From positions 1-64,000 of the forward strand of contig NZ_UCNN01000016.1 in assembly GCF_900473935.1 (NCBI RefSeq): a DNA stretch of 64,000 nt, written 5' to 3'. Numbering within the stretch: the first letter of the stretch is position 1; every line of letters begins with the position of its first letter. This document shows, piece after piece, positions 32,792-41,298 of the stretch. The translations under genes and the position numbers were made by a program. This DNA comes from Synechococcus sp. UW105 (GTDB taxonomy: Bacteria; Cyanobacteriota; Cyanobacteriia; PCC-6307; Cyanobiaceae). The notes under the pieces are model-generated. The model made no database searches. It was not told the DNA's origin and was given only the letters and a program-made list of their open reading frames with translations.

Positions 32792-33457
32792 ATGGCTTCG
32801 TTTCTGGTCACGGGCGCAAACCGCGGCATCGGATTGGAATACTGCAGGCAGTTGCAGGCGCGCGGAGAGCAGGTGATCGCTGTCTGCCGGGAGGCTTCCC
32901 CGGACCTCGAGGCTCTGGGCGTGAGGATTGAGTCGGGGATCGAGCTCACGCGTGTGGCGTGCATCACTGACCTGGTGCAACGCTTGGCCGGCATGCCCCT
33001 CGATGGGGTGATTCTCAATGCCGGTTTGCTTCAGTCGATGGGGTTGGAGGATCTTGATGTCGAGGCGATTCGGCGTCAGTTCGAAGTGAATGCCCTTGCG
33101 CCGTTGCTGCTGGCTCGGGCCCTGGTGGATCAGATGCCCTACGGCGCCAAGCTGGCGCTGATGACCAGTCGCATGGGCTCCATCGATGACAACACGTCCG
33201 GTGGCTCCTACGGCTACAGGATGTCGAAGGTTGCCCTCAACATTGCTGGCAAGTCGCTGGCGGTCGATCTGGCGCCGCGAGGCATCGCAGTGGCGATCTT
33301 GCATCCGGGATTGGTGCGAACACGCATGATCAAGTTCAATCCCCATGGCATCACCCCAGCAGCGTCGGTGCAGGGGCTACTGGCGCGGATCGATGCACTC
33401 ACGCTCGAGAGCAGCGGTACCTTTTGGCATGCCAATGGTGAAGTGCTGCCCTGGTGA
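32792..33457 (+). CDS. Short-chain dehydrogenase/reductase
   Basis: 221 aa from the ATG that starts MASFLVTGANRGIGLEYCRQ. The NAD(P) motif TGANRGIG, the NAG motif (LNAG in GVILNAGLLQ) and the catalytic YGYRMSKVAL (Tyr-x3-Lys) are present, so the enzyme should be active. The substrate cannot be told. C-factor/sniffer-like members of the family have this length and TGANRGIG start. It lies divergent to prohibitin and convergent with the pLGIC-like gene. Confidence 0.85.
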   Translation: MASFLVTGANRGIGLEYCRQLQARGEQVIAVCREASPDLEALGVRIESGIELTRVACITDLVQRLAGMPLDGVILNAGLLQSMGLEDLDVEAIRRQFEVNALAPLLLARALVDQMPYGAKLALMTSRMGSIDDNTSGGSYGYRMSKVALNIAGKSLAVDLAPRGIAVAILHPGLVRTRMIKFNPHGITPAASVQGLLARIDALTLESSGTFWHANGEVLPW

Positions 33458-33490
33458 GCAGCTCTCATCGGCGGGTCTCGCTCGCTTGCC

Positions 33491-34717
33491 TCAACTGCCC
33501 GGTGGCAGGGTGAACCAGCAGAGCGCCACACTCACGCTGCTGAGGGCCACAACGGTGAGGGGCCAGATCTCGTCCATGGTGTGGAGACGCTGGGCCATCA
33601 CGTCATAGTCGTGCCCTTTCGGAAGCTGTTCGAGTTCGTGGTAACGGCGGCCGATCCAGATCACCAGCACGAAGGCCAAGAGTGTCACCACATAGGCGAT
33701 CACATACACCTGATCGAGGAAGGTGAGGAAGGGGAGCTGCGGCAGCTCATCGCGGTAGGTCTGCTGCAGAAAGACGAGTGTGAGCAGCACGGTGATCGGA
33801 ATGCCGGCGCGGGCATCCTGTTCATCCGGCCGCACTTTGAACACCAGCAGCACCATCGCCATCACCACGACGAGCGGCAGGATCAGTCGCCAGAACGCCG
33901 ACCAAGACGACGTGCCAAAGGCAATGTCGTAGACCACAGTGCTGTAGGCCGCCGGTGCACCACCGAGTGCGAAATTCGTGGCGTAGGTATGCCGGTACTC
34001 GGCGATCGACCAGCTGCGTTTGAGCCAGCCGATGATCCCAGAGAACAGGCCCACACCGCTGTTTTCGACATCCGGAACAAACCGCAGGTTGCCGTATTCG
34101 AAGATGCCATCAACATCATCGGCCTCCAGCACAATCGGCAGGCTCACGGTGATGAAGGGGAAGTGACGGAAGCTGGCCCTGTCGATATAGAAACGGCCGA
34201 TGTAGGAGAACAATTGGTAATAGCTGCCATCCGGCATGCGTTCCGCAGCGCCGATCGCTCGTAGTCCCGGATCGGCATCGGAGAGCAGTTCGTTAACGAG
34301 GATGATCCGATCCTCAAGGCCCAGGTTGTTCTTGTCCAAATACTGCTGAAGGGCGTCCCCCCAGCTCATCCAGAGGTAGCCGTTGGCCGCGAAGCTGGGA
34401 ACGCTGAGGTCGAGGTCGTAGGTGTTGGTGGAGTAAATGCCCACCTGCACGCGATATAAGGCCTTGTCAGCATCGCTGGCATCCAGGCGGAAGCTTTCTT
34501 GGCCCGGGGGTGAGCTGCGGAGGGAACTCCAGCCATCCAGCTCGGTGCGGTCGGCGCGCAGTACCTGATGGCGCGGAGCCGAGCTGAGCTGCAAGCTGTC
34601 GGTTCTTGGTTCGGTGCTGAAGTTGAGCTGGCTGATGCCGGTGACGCCCAGCACCAGCGCCAGCAACAGGGCGACGGCGGCGAAGAAGTTCCAGCGTTTC
34701 TGCTTGAGGGGAGCCAT
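33491..34717 (-). CDS. Second pLGIC-like membrane receptor
   Basis: 408 aa. Signal-anchor (FFAAVALLLALVLGVTGISQ), then an extracellular beta domain with YRVQVGIYSTNTYDLDLSVP (strand 1 pattern shared with the protein at 14696) and FRHFPFITVSLPIVLE in place of the YPFDxQ loop. Four C-terminal helices include RLILPLVVVMAMVLLVFKVR (M1), a possible M2 (GIPITVLLTLVFLQQTYRDE) and ELPQLPFLTFLDQVYV before M3. The Pro-loop is degenerate, so it may be a receptor-like relative rather than a channel. No cytoplasmic domain. Confidence 0.6.
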   Translation of the reverse strand: MAPLKQKRWNFFAAVALLLALVLGVTGISQLNFSTEPRTDSLQLSSAPRHQVLRADRTELDGWSSLRSSPPGQESFRLDASDADKALYRVQVGIYSTNTYDLDLSVPSFAANGYLWMSWGDALQQYLDKNNLGLEDRIILVNELLSDADPGLRAIGAAERMPDGSYYQLFSYIGRFYIDRASFRHFPFITVSLPIVLEADDVDGIFEYGNLRFVPDVENSGVGLFSGIIGWLKRSWSIAEYRHTYATNFALGGAPAAYSTVVYDIAFGTSSWSAFWRLILPLVVVMAMVLLVFKVRPDEQDARAGIPITVLLTLVFLQQTYRDELPQLPFLTFLDQVYVIAYVVTLLAFVLVIWIGRRYHELEQLPKGHDYDVMAQRLHTMDEIWPLTVVALSSVSVALCWFTLPPGS

Positions 34718-34805
34718 GACGGCTTGAACACAGCGTTGGTCTCTGTTTGCGTCTTAGCCAGGCCGCCACTCGTCGTCTCTTGGCTGCCGGGTGCATGGCA
34801 TCGGA

Positions 34806-35510
34806 TCAGGGCAGTCGGTACACCATGCCGTAATGGCCAATCGTGGTGCCATCAGCTCCATAGGTGACCACTTTCAGGTGATCGGAGTGGTCCAACGGCA
34901 TCGCCAGCTGAATGACCGCAGCACCGGTGCTGCAAGGCTTTGGTTTGAGCGTGAGCCTTGTGATGGCATACCCCCGTTCGGTGGGCTTTCTCGAGGGCAC
35001 GAGTTGATCGGGATCGTGGCCTCCAGGGACCGAGGGCAGCGTCTTGACGCTGTAGTCGCTGTCGCAGATGCCGTTGGCTTTGTTGCCCCAACGCACCCGG
35101 TTAGGTTCCACGCTGAGCACATCCAGAACGGCTCTGCCAGCTGTGCTTTGACCCTGCCAGCGGCCGAGGAAGATGTTGTGACTTGCCCAGTACTTCGGTT
35201 TTGGAATGACATTGCGGGATTGCTGCCACAGCACTTGGAGTGTGTACTGGCCTTCACGTCTGAAGCTGATTCCTGCCGGGCTATGGCTGCGCTGGTAGGT
35301 CACCCCCTGTTCGTCACTGGGGAAGCGGAAAGCCCAGCTGTTGAAACGGACGTTGACGTTCCCCTGGCGCTGACTAAAGCGACAGGTTCCCCGTTCGCTC
35401 GGAACGGTGGAGTGATCACGACTGAGGATGCAGGTGGCTTGCGTGCTGTCTGCCAGGGCCATGGCTGTGGGAGCGATGCTGCCAACCAGGGCAAGAGCGA
35501 GGTGGCGCAT
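34806..35510 (-). CDS. Secreted hypothetical protein
   Basis: 234 aa from ATG 35510; another ATG lies eight codons upstream. Signal peptide LALALVGSIAPTAMALA. The mature part has four cysteines (ATCILS, GTCRFS, GICDSD, KPCST) and many beta strands, so it may be a disulfide-bonded periplasmic protein. Not recognised. Confidence 0.55.
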   Translation of the reverse strand: MRHLALALVGSIAPTAMALADSTQATCILSRDHSTVPSERGTCRFSQRQGNVNVRFNSWAFRFPSDEQGVTYQRSHSPAGISFRREGQYTLQVLWQQSRNVIPKPKYWASHNIFLGRWQGQSTAGRAVLDVLSVEPNRVRWGNKANGICDSDYSVKTLPSVPGGHDPDQLVPSRKPTERGYAITRLTLKPKPCSTGAAVIQLAMPLDHSDHLKVVTYGADGTTIGHYGMVYRLP

Positions 35511-35745
35511 GGATGGCAGGGCTTCTGCTCGCATTGTCTCTTCCCCCATCGTGAGCGGGGTGATAGTGGCCGCTATCTGAAGAGGCGGCAAACCTCCCTG
35601 TCGGTTGCCTGGATTGGAGCCACTTCGAGATGCCAAAAACAGTCGCCAAAAAAACATGCCTGATCTCGGCAAGTCCAACATTCAAGAGGGCTTTTGCTGA
35701 CAGCAGCGCTGCACTCAATATCCTGAGTTCATTGGGGCTGGAGTC

Positions 35746-36078
35746 ATGCAAACAAAACTTGAAGCTGGTGAAGCGATTCTTCGAAAATCGCCGGCCAATC
35801 ACCAGCGCGGTATCGAGGCTGTTGGAGGCAGGCTGTACCTCACTCAGCAGCGTTTGATTTTTGAGGCACATGCCTTCAATGTTCAGACAGGGGCTACGGT
35901 TGTTCCCTTGCCCAGTATTACTGCCTTAAGGAAAGACTGGACGCTTCTGTTTGGCGCCATCCCTGTATTCCCCAATTGTCTTGTGGTGTCCTCCCAAGCA
36001 GGAGAAGACAATCGGTTTACTCTATTCCGACGCACACCTTGGATCGAAGAAATTCAAAAGCTAAAAGGTATGACATAG
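35746..36078 (+). CDS. GRAM/PH-like domain protein
   Basis: 110 aa. The order of strands fits a single GRAM/PH fold: EAILRKSPANHQ, then AVGGRLYLTQQRLIFEAHAF (the G-x-L-Y-L-T-xx-R-L-x-F motif is characteristic), VPLPSITALRKDW, CLVVSSQAG and FTLFRRTPWIEEI. Such domains bind lipids or partner proteins in eukaryotes; in bacteria the role is mostly unknown. Cytoplasmic, no membrane segment. Its end overlaps the convergent small gene by 25 nt. Confidence 0.65.
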   Translation: MQTKLEAGEAILRKSPANHQRGIEAVGGRLYLTQQRLIFEAHAFNVQTGATVVPLPSITALRKDWTLLFGAIPVFPNCLVVSSQAGEDNRFTLFRRTPWIEEIQKLKGMT

Positions 36079-36200
36079 GTTTCATTTGATTTGATTTGCC
36101 CCCGGTCTTTCTTGCTGTACTTTTCGAAGTGGTGGGAAAAGGCTCTGGCTTGCTTGCTTGGCTGCCCATAAATGGCTTGAACAATCTCTTCGTTGCTCAA
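36054..36200 (-). CDS. Small basic protein, TTG start
   Basis: 48 aa: LSNEEIVQAIYGQPSKQARA followed by FSHHFEKYSKKDRGQIKSNE. It looks like a helix-loop-helix, basic protein. It is 13 nt downstream of the membrane-protein gene at 36214 on the same strand. The start codon is uncertain and no ribosome-binding site is seen. Confidence 0.4.
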   Translation of the reverse strand: MSNEEIVQAIYGQPSKQARAFSHHFEKYSKKDRGQIKSNETYVIPFSF

Positions 36201-36213
36201 GGTGTATAGGCAC

Positions 36214-36507
36214 TTAATGGTTGCTGCCTTTTAAATAGTTTTTGATTGCTTCATGGGCAATCAATGCCACCAGAGATGAGGCTGCAATCACAATGATGCC
36301 TCCAGTGATGTCGCCTTGGAGTAAGGCAATAAAACCAAAGAATGCAATCAGGGAGAGGAACGCGTAAATCGCTGCAACGCCTCGCCACAGGAAGGCGTTG
36401 AGATCACCGTTGTAGAAGACCACTTGTCTCGTTGCAATTGTGTTCTGGCGATGCTGATGCGTGCATGCGTGTTCAGGATGGATGGCGATGGTGCTTGTCT
36501 TGATCAA
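36214..36507 (-). CDS. Small membrane protein
   Basis: 97 aa as drawn (TTG start), but an internal GTG (VVFYNGDLNAF…) 28 codons on is also possible. Two membrane helices (GVAAIYAFLSLIAFFGFIAL and IIVIAASSLVALIAHEAI) and a basic tail. No family is recognised. Confidence 0.45.
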   Translation of the reverse strand: MIKTSTIAIHPEHACTHQHRQNTIATRQVVFYNGDLNAFLWRGVAAIYAFLSLIAFFGFIALLQGDITGGIIVIAASSLVALIAHEAIKNYLKGSNH

Positions 36508-36621
36508 GCTTGATTTGGTGTTCCAAGCTGTGGATCGCAGAGACGCCGAAAGGACGGGGCAAGCAGAGCTGGCAAGGCTTAGACGTCTCCAGTCTTCGGA
36601 GCTGTCTCTACACCCTTCAGA

Positions 36622-36965
36622 AGGAAGGCCGCCCTTCCGTGGTGGAAAGACGGCCTACGTCGCTCGCTTGTGCATGGTTCAACCCCGTCACTGCAGAAGA
36701 GAGAGGTAGGGGCGAAGCGTCTGGCGATGGCGTCCCTGGGGCCATGACGTCCAGGTGTGTGGCTGATGCAGCTCCGGGGCACCTGTGGCGATGCAATGGA
36801 GTGTCGATTCACGGGGCGGACCTGAAACGCCCGCGAAAGGACAAGCCTCACGGATGGGTGGAAACTGTTGGAGCAGGGGCCAAAAAGTCAGTCTGCTTCT
36901 CGGGTTTGCTCAGGTGGAGTGTCGGCTGTCATCAGCGCCTCCGATCTCGATGCAGTCACTTTGGG
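36622..36965 (+). repeat. Dispersed repeat family A, copy 1
   Basis: About 340 nt shared with 51282-51595 and, more loosely, 58352-58740 and 60369-60490. The best conserved blocks are GGCCGCC…GACGGCCTACGTCGCTCG near the start and GTTGGAGCAGGGGCCA, AAGTCAG and GGTGGAGTGTCGGC near the end. No reading frame is kept between copies throughout, so I treat it as non-coding. It fills most of the gap between 36508 and 37273. Confidence 0.7.
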
Positions 36966-37056
36966 TGAGGTGACCTGGTTTGCCTATCAGTGTTCATGCG
37001 CATTGCCTTTTTGTGCTGGTTCAGCTGAAAGTGGCAACGGCTTGCCTACAGCAGAA

Positions 37057-37189
37057 CGCCCCACCGTGGTGGCGGGGCGTTCTGGATATCGCGGCCTGGT
37101 CTGGGTCGGTGATGACGTCGTTGTTGGGGTCCTTCACCGTGCATTCACGATCGCCTCGTGGTCGTGCTGCGGCTGTGAGTTGGCTCACG
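37057..37189 (+). repeat. Dispersed repeat family B, copy 1, with CRP-like dyad
   Basis: Matches 39771-39909. It opens with a stem CGCCCC/GGGGCG around ACCGTGGTGG, continues with TGGATATCGCGGCCTGGTCT-like sequence and CCTTCACCGTGC, and ends with TGTGAGTTGGCTCACG (37174-37189), a CRP-type half-perfect dyad. In copy 2 the first stem pair is A-T instead of C-G, which keeps pairing. Confidence 0.65.
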
Positions 37190-37272
37190 TCGATCGGTGA
37201 GCTGAGGCATAGGCCTCCTCGTTTCAGTTCGATGCCATGGCTCCTAGAAGAGCCAGGACTGTTGGTTGTTGA

Positions 37273-37632
37273 TCAAAAATCGGCAGCGAAATCGTCAGTC
37301 ACTGTGGGCAGCATCTCTGCCATCAGTTGGTCTTGGCTTGGCGTTGCAGGTCGCTTGAGGCTGTCCACCTCCTCTTGAAGCATGCGCATGTGGGTGGTCA
37401 TTTGCCGGGTGAGGTTCTCGAGTGCTTCAGTGCGCTCCTTCAGCTTGGTGAGAGCATCCCGCGCTGCCTGGTCTGTGGCTGTGATTGACGCTGGTGCTGC
37501 GATCACAGAGCGCAGGGCCAGCTGGATCGCTGCGTTCAGATCCAGGCCGTTGGTCAGCGCATAGGCCTCAAACTTGTCCAGCAAGGCTGCATCGCATTGC
37601 AGGGTCAGGGACCTGGTGCTGGAAGTCATCAC
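37273..37632 (-). CDS. Ribbon-helix-helix-like protein with coiled coil
   Basis: 119 aa. The first 45 residues (SLTLQCDAALLDKFEAYALT, then NGLDLNAAIQLALRSVI) follow a strand-helix-helix pattern typical of ribbon-helix-helix DNA-binding proteins. A coiled coil (LTKLKERTEALENLTRQMTT) completes the protein. It could be a small transcription regulator or an antitoxin-like protein, but no toxin gene is recognisable beside it. The frame upstream on the same strand (37629-37817) overlaps its start but is doubtful. Confidence 0.55.
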   Translation of the reverse strand: MMTSSTRSLTLQCDAALLDKFEAYALTNGLDLNAAIQLALRSVIAAPASITATDQAARDALTKLKERTEALENLTRQMTTHMRMLQEEVDSLKRPATPSQDQLMAEMLPTVTDDFAADF

Positions 37633-37846
37633 AACACGGGCATCTCAGCTGCCAGGTGACACGCGGGCTGAATGTAGATCCGCCCATCTGTCCCTGCGCT
37701 GCGGATCAGGCAGTCAAGGCTGTTCAGCTTCAAGTTGGTCACGCGAGCGCACGCTTGGTAACAGCTGATACTCGGATGAAGCAGTTGAAACGTTTGTCCC
37801 GAAACTCCAGTATCCATAGTAAAAAGCGTTGAAATTGATCCCGACT

Positions 37847-38356
37847 ATGCAAGGGCTTCTGAGAAGACTGGGCATCCTCAAGCCGAAGAAGTCAGAGACA
37901 ACTCCTCCGGTCAGGTCTTTTCTGTCCTGCAAGATCTCGTCGGGACAGATTGATTGCAATTGGAAGCTTCGCGACGAAACCAAAAAGCTTGTTTCCAAGA
38001 GTTATGACTCAACCCTTGTTTTAAGGCTTAAGAGCATCGCTACGGGGGATTCTTCCCGTGGAATGACTGCAGTAATTGAAACCGAAACCAGCATCTGGAA
38101 AGAGGCGGCCACGATCAACATGCCGACTGAGAGCGGCAAGTTAATGCTGGAGTTGGGTTACAGAGATGCTGATGGCATTTTCATCACCCTTGAGTTTTCG
38201 CTGATTGATCTAGGCCCGATCGTGGTTCCTATGCCCCAAGATCAGGATTGGTTCGCAGTGAAAGAGATGCCAGGCTTGCACCAAAGGATGTATGAGTTGG
38301 CCTCCAAAAACCTTTCCCTTGGTGGATCAGAGACGTTCCAGGATCTTCGTGGTTAA
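37847..38356 (+). CDS. DUF4912-like protein
   Basis: 169 aa from ATG (a TTG six codons upstream is possible). After a basic N-terminus, the region STLVLRLKSIATGDSSRGMT … MLELGYRDADGIFITLEFSL resembles the DUF4912 domain (LxLRLYDVT … YxxELGYxxxDGxFxxLxxS). DUF4912 proteins are soluble and of unknown function. The match is by pattern, not certain. Gene 38382 follows 25 nt later. Confidence 0.55.
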   Translation: MQGLLRRLGILKPKKSETTPPVRSFLSCKISSGQIDCNWKLRDETKKLVSKSYDSTLVLRLKSIATGDSSRGMTAVIETETSIWKEAATINMPTESGKLMLELGYRDADGIFITLEFSLIDLGPIVVPMPQDQDWFAVKEMPGLHQRMYELASKNLSLGGSETFQDLRG

Positions 38357-38381
38357 AGAGGGATAGTTGCCCCCACGTCCA

Positions 38382-38870
38382 ATGCAACTCCCTTCTGGGC
38401 CTGGCCCCTCTCAGCGACTGATGCAGCTCTCCTGGTTGTTGGGCTTCGTTGGTTTCTGGGGAGGGTTTGGCGCACTGCAGCGTGGTGATCTGGCGTCGGC
38501 GACGGCCTGGATCAGTAGTTGGGTAGTTGGTGGTATTGGTGTGGTGTCGTTTTTACGGCATGCCGTGTTTCACCGCAGTGATGCAAAGCGGATGAACTGG
38601 GACTATGGCAAGCGCAACGATTTTCAGCTGGAGGCGGGGTTTGCCAACCTCGCCTGGGGATTGGTCGGATTGATCGGTTGGGCGCAAGACTGGGCGCTGC
38701 AGACGCAGGGGTCTGTGATTCTTGTGTTTGGAATTTATATGGCGCAGGCGGCAGGATTGCACCTGTTTGATCCAAGCGAGCGCAACGCTAAGCGTGCAGC
38801 ACAGCTGGTGAATGTTGTGTTTGCGGCCTGCCTGCTGTTGTTCGGCTCGTTGGCACTTCTCCACGCTTGA
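38382..38870 (+). CDS. Four-helix membrane protein
   Basis: 162 aa with four hydrophobic segments (SWLLGFVGFWGGFGALQ, ISSWVVGGIGVVSFLRHAVF, LAWGLVGLIGWAQDW, LVNVVFAACLLLFGSLALLH) and an E-x-G-FANLAWG motif. This resembles the DUF6790-type membrane family of cyanobacteria. Function unknown; likely inner or thylakoid membrane. Confidence 0.6.
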   Translation: MQLPSGPGPSQRLMQLSWLLGFVGFWGGFGALQRGDLASATAWISSWVVGGIGVVSFLRHAVFHRSDAKRMNWDYGKRNDFQLEAGFANLAWGLVGLIGWAQDWALQTQGSVILVFGIYMAQAAGLHLFDPSERNAKRAAQLVNVVFAACLLLFGSLALLHA

Positions 38871-38909
38871 TCGCGCTCAAGCCAAAGAGCGCAAGCGCCG
38901 ATGCCTGCG

Positions 38910-39386
38910 TCAGGGTTGCGATGCAGGCACGAGATCAATCACCACGGCAGTGGCGGGTTGTTCCGAGTTGTTCATCCAGCCATGGAGTACACCGCTCGAC
39001 TCGAACACGGCGTCACCTGCCTGGCGCTGGATCCTTCGCTGCCCGGTGCCGTCTTGGCGCACTTCGATCAGGTTGCCGCTGAGGATGTAGGCGACGCCGG
39101 GGCGGCGCTGGTGTTCATGCCAGGCCACGGATCCGCCTGGGGCGATGGTGATCCGCCGCGTGCGCAGCACGCGTCCCTCCAGGCCTGCAAACTCCTGGGC
39201 GAGATCCAAGCTGCCAAGGGGTTGCACCGTCACCTTCGCGGTGCTGGATGGTGCATCACCTGAGGCGGGGCGTTGTTCCGCTGCGGGTGTGACGCTGTTG
39301 GCCAGGGGCTGCTGATGGAGTGAGCAGGCGGCAGCAGGCAGAGCCATTGAAGCGAGGCTGAACAACAGCGAGGCCGTTGTGCGCAT
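38910..39386 (-). CDS. Exported cupin-domain protein
   Basis: 158 aa. Signal sequence (LLFSLASMALPAAACS, with a possible lipobox AAAC), then a cupin: ITIAPGGSVAWHEHQRRPGV (first His motif), YILSGNLIEV, DAVFESSGVLHGWMNNSEQP (second motif with His). The metal-binding residues are present, so it likely holds a divalent ion. Periplasmic or lipid-anchored; substrate unknown. Confidence 0.7.
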   Translation of the reverse strand: MRTTASLLFSLASMALPAAACSLHQQPLANSVTPAAEQRPASGDAPSSTAKVTVQPLGSLDLAQEFAGLEGRVLRTRRITIAPGGSVAWHEHQRRPGVAYILSGNLIEVRQDGTGQRRIQRQAGDAVFESSGVLHGWMNNSEQPATAVVIDLVPASQP

Positions 39387-39526
39387 GACCGAGGGGAATG
39401 GTTGGCCTCATCCTCGCGGTGATTGGCTTGCTCGTCTCATCCGGCCGGGGCTCTCTTCAGCGTTCAGAAAGAACAGCCGCGCGCTAATGCCTCCGGTACA
39501 ACGGCCTCATTGAGAGCGACGGGCCC

Positions 39527-39748
39527 ATGATCACTGATCAGTTGCTGAAGCAGATTCAGGCGGTGGCCGTGCAGTCGCGGCGACCGATCTGTTCGCAAGA
39601 CATCCGCCGCACTTGGATGGCCACCAGCCAGCTCACGGAGCAGAAAGCCAAAGCCTGTTTCCATACCCTCGAAATGCTCGGGGCCGGTGCAACTTCCACC
39701 GATGGCTCCGGCACCATGCTCTACAGAGCCGTGATCGCCTTTGATTGA
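39527..39748 (+). CDS. Hypothetical protein
   Basis: 73 aa: MITDQLLKQIQAVAVQSRRP followed by a helix and strand unit (TEQKAKACFHTLEMLGAGAT) and a short end. The arrangement could be a small winged-helix-like protein, but no family is recognised. Repeat B copy 2 follows 23 nt downstream. Confidence 0.5.
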   Translation: MITDQLLKQIQAVAVQSRRPICSQDIRRTWMATSQLTEQKAKACFHTLEMLGAGATSTDGSGTMLYRAVIAFD

Positions 39749-39770
39749 GGCGGCTAGACCGCTAGTCGAA

Positions 39771-39909
39771 AGCCCCACCGTGATGGCGGGGCTCCCTGGA
39801 TATCGCGGCCTGGTCTGGGTTGGTGATGACGTCTTTTGGTTTGTCCTTCACCGTGCGTTCACGATCGCCCGATCAAGGTTGGGCTGGTGTGAGCGGGCTC
39901 ACACCAGCC
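39771..39909 (+). repeat. Dispersed repeat family B, copy 2
   Basis: Matches 37057-37189. The stem is AGCCCC/GGGGCT around ACCGTGATGG. It ends in a perfect, extended palindrome (39882-39909) with the TGTGA-N6-TCACA site inside. It lies between two genes and holds no reading frame. Confidence 0.65.
39888..39903. promoter_or_regulatory. Perfect CRP-type site in repeat B
   Basis: TGTGAGCGGGCTCACA, inside a longer inverted repeat (arms GGCTGG/CCAGCC). As RNA it would also be a stable hairpin, so a termination role cannot be excluded. The next gene starts 210 nt downstream. Confidence 0.5.
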
Positions 39910-40113
39910 TGTGTTGTTGCGCACCGCATCGGCTTGGTTTGAAAAGGCTGTCAGGGTTCGGCTGCGCCTAATGCACGCAAGTGCAGAGCCAGGTTTGAAC
40001 GGTTGGAGCCTGATCGGCCACCCAGCACAGTTGTGCTGGAACTCTTCACTTTTCCTTCCAGGTTGTCAGCATTTAATCCACCTAGTGTGACAATCCATTA
40101 GGCGCACATTTCC

Positions 40114-40308
40114 ATGAAAGGACATGCTGTGTTTCCGTTGTCGTCCCTCAAGTGGGGTGAGGATGGCGATCTTTCTCAGCACGACACTGCTGCTCTGATC
40201 TCTCGCTTAGCCAGGGCCGAGAAATCCCGTCGCAGCTTGGTTGATCACCACAACCTCAAGTCGGGAAGGTCGTATAAGCCAAGGGTTTCCACGCCCTTGC
40301 CGCTCTAA
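40114..40308 (+). CDS. Hypothetical small protein
   Basis: 64 aa: MKGHAVFPLSSLKWGEDGDL then a helix (TAALISRLARAEKSRRSLVD) and a basic tail. It starts with ATG and has protein-like composition. A hairpin with CGCCCTC/GAGGGCG arms lies 25 nt after the stop. Unknown function. Confidence 0.5.
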   Translation: MKGHAVFPLSSLKWGEDGDLSQHDTAALISRLARAEKSRRSLVDHHNLKSGRSYKPRVSTPLPL

Positions 40309-40383
40309 TTTCTTACGTTGTTGATTGCATTGACCGCCCTCGGATTGTCTTGAGGAGGGCGATCAATGCGTTACCAGTTCTGT

Positions 40384-40815
40384 TCAGCCTTTTCGGCCCT
40401 TGAGGTAAGCCTCATCCGCTTCCTGCATGGCTACGTCATCGTCGTGGAACGAGCAGCCATAGAGCAGGTTGTTGATGCGCTCGACATCGAGCTCGCGCTC
40501 ACCCACGTCATCCCACAGGCGGCGTGAAAGCTCCTCGTCTGCGAGCTTGAATTGGGCTTCTGCCAGATCCCGCGTGATCGCGATGTAGGCCTGGCGATCG
40601 TTGCGGCTGCGGGCTTCCGCAGTGGTGATGACAGGGGCGACCTGATCCTTCACGTAGGCGATGCCGCGGTAGCTCAGGTGCGGATGCAGGTCGCGCTGAG
40701 CCTTCTCGCGGCAGGTGTTGTAGTGCTGTTGGTGGTAATTCAGCACGCGGCAGGCTTTTGGAGCTGCTTCGTGGTGGGGTTCGTAGGTCTTGCCCCGATA
40801 GAGAAGTGCACTCAT
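40384..40815 (-). CDS. DUF4278 domain protein with helical tail
   Basis: 143 aa from ATG 40815. The N-terminal half has two short DUF4278-like beta motifs: MSALLYRGKTYEPHHE and LSYRGIAYVKDQ. The C-terminal half (RNDRQAYIAITRDLAEAQFK … ELDVERINNLLYGC) is helical and matches the whole of the protein at 60043-60342, so the domain occurs both alone and fused. DUF4278 is a cyanobacterial family of unknown function. Confidence 0.7.
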   Translation of the reverse strand: MSALLYRGKTYEPHHEAAPKACRVLNYHQQHYNTCREKAQRDLHPHLSYRGIAYVKDQVAPVITTAEARSRNDRQAYIAITRDLAEAQFKLADEELSRRLWDDVGERELDVERINNLLYGCSFHDDDVAMQEADEAYLKGRKG

Positions 40816-40923
40816 GGTGTCGTTCCAGCGAAAGCTCAGGTCCCCGTTCCCTGGCCTGAGGCGAATTGCGCTCCGCCTAACGACGGAGTGAACGTGTGTA
40901 GTGGTTGCTACAGATCTATTCAA

Positions 40924-41298
40924 GCGATGCCTGCTCTCGGTTTCGCCGATGCATCGAATTTCTTTACTCCTTCGCGCCTAAGTAGTGATACTTAGTGGGC
41001 TCGGATTCAGTCCGAATTGGCCTGGTCTGCGTCCTCCAGTCTGTGCCAACCGTGGTGGCTGAAGTGTTAGTGCCGCAGAACATCTGCGCGGCGATCTGCA
41101 GGGGCAGGGATCCTGATGCGCCAACCCGATTGGCTGGTGGTTGGATGCATCGAATCGCCACGCTAAACACTGGCTATTGCGATCAATCCTGCGGTTTCAA
41201 GTTGGAGTAGGCCGCACGATCACCGCCAACAGGATGGCTGCTGACCCGCTCGCTCTTGCGCAGGATGCGTGTCCCTCCGCTGGCTGACTGGCCTGGAG
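40924..41298. other. Region without a supported gene
   Basis: Frames on both strands (for example 40964-41170 on the minus strand) mirror each other and show no family, ribosome-binding site or paralogue. No strong hairpin is visible. Confidence 0.4.

Noticed and set aside
36510-37200. Frames sharing the segment CWSRGQKVS in repeat family A
   Set aside because: Short similar stretches appear in different copies, but frames are broken by indels, so the similarity is explained by DNA-level repetition.
37629-37817. 62-codon frame overlapping the start of the ribbon-helix-helix-like gene
   Set aside because: Stop/start overlap is suggestive of a toxin-antitoxin pair, but composition is weak and no toxin family is recognised.
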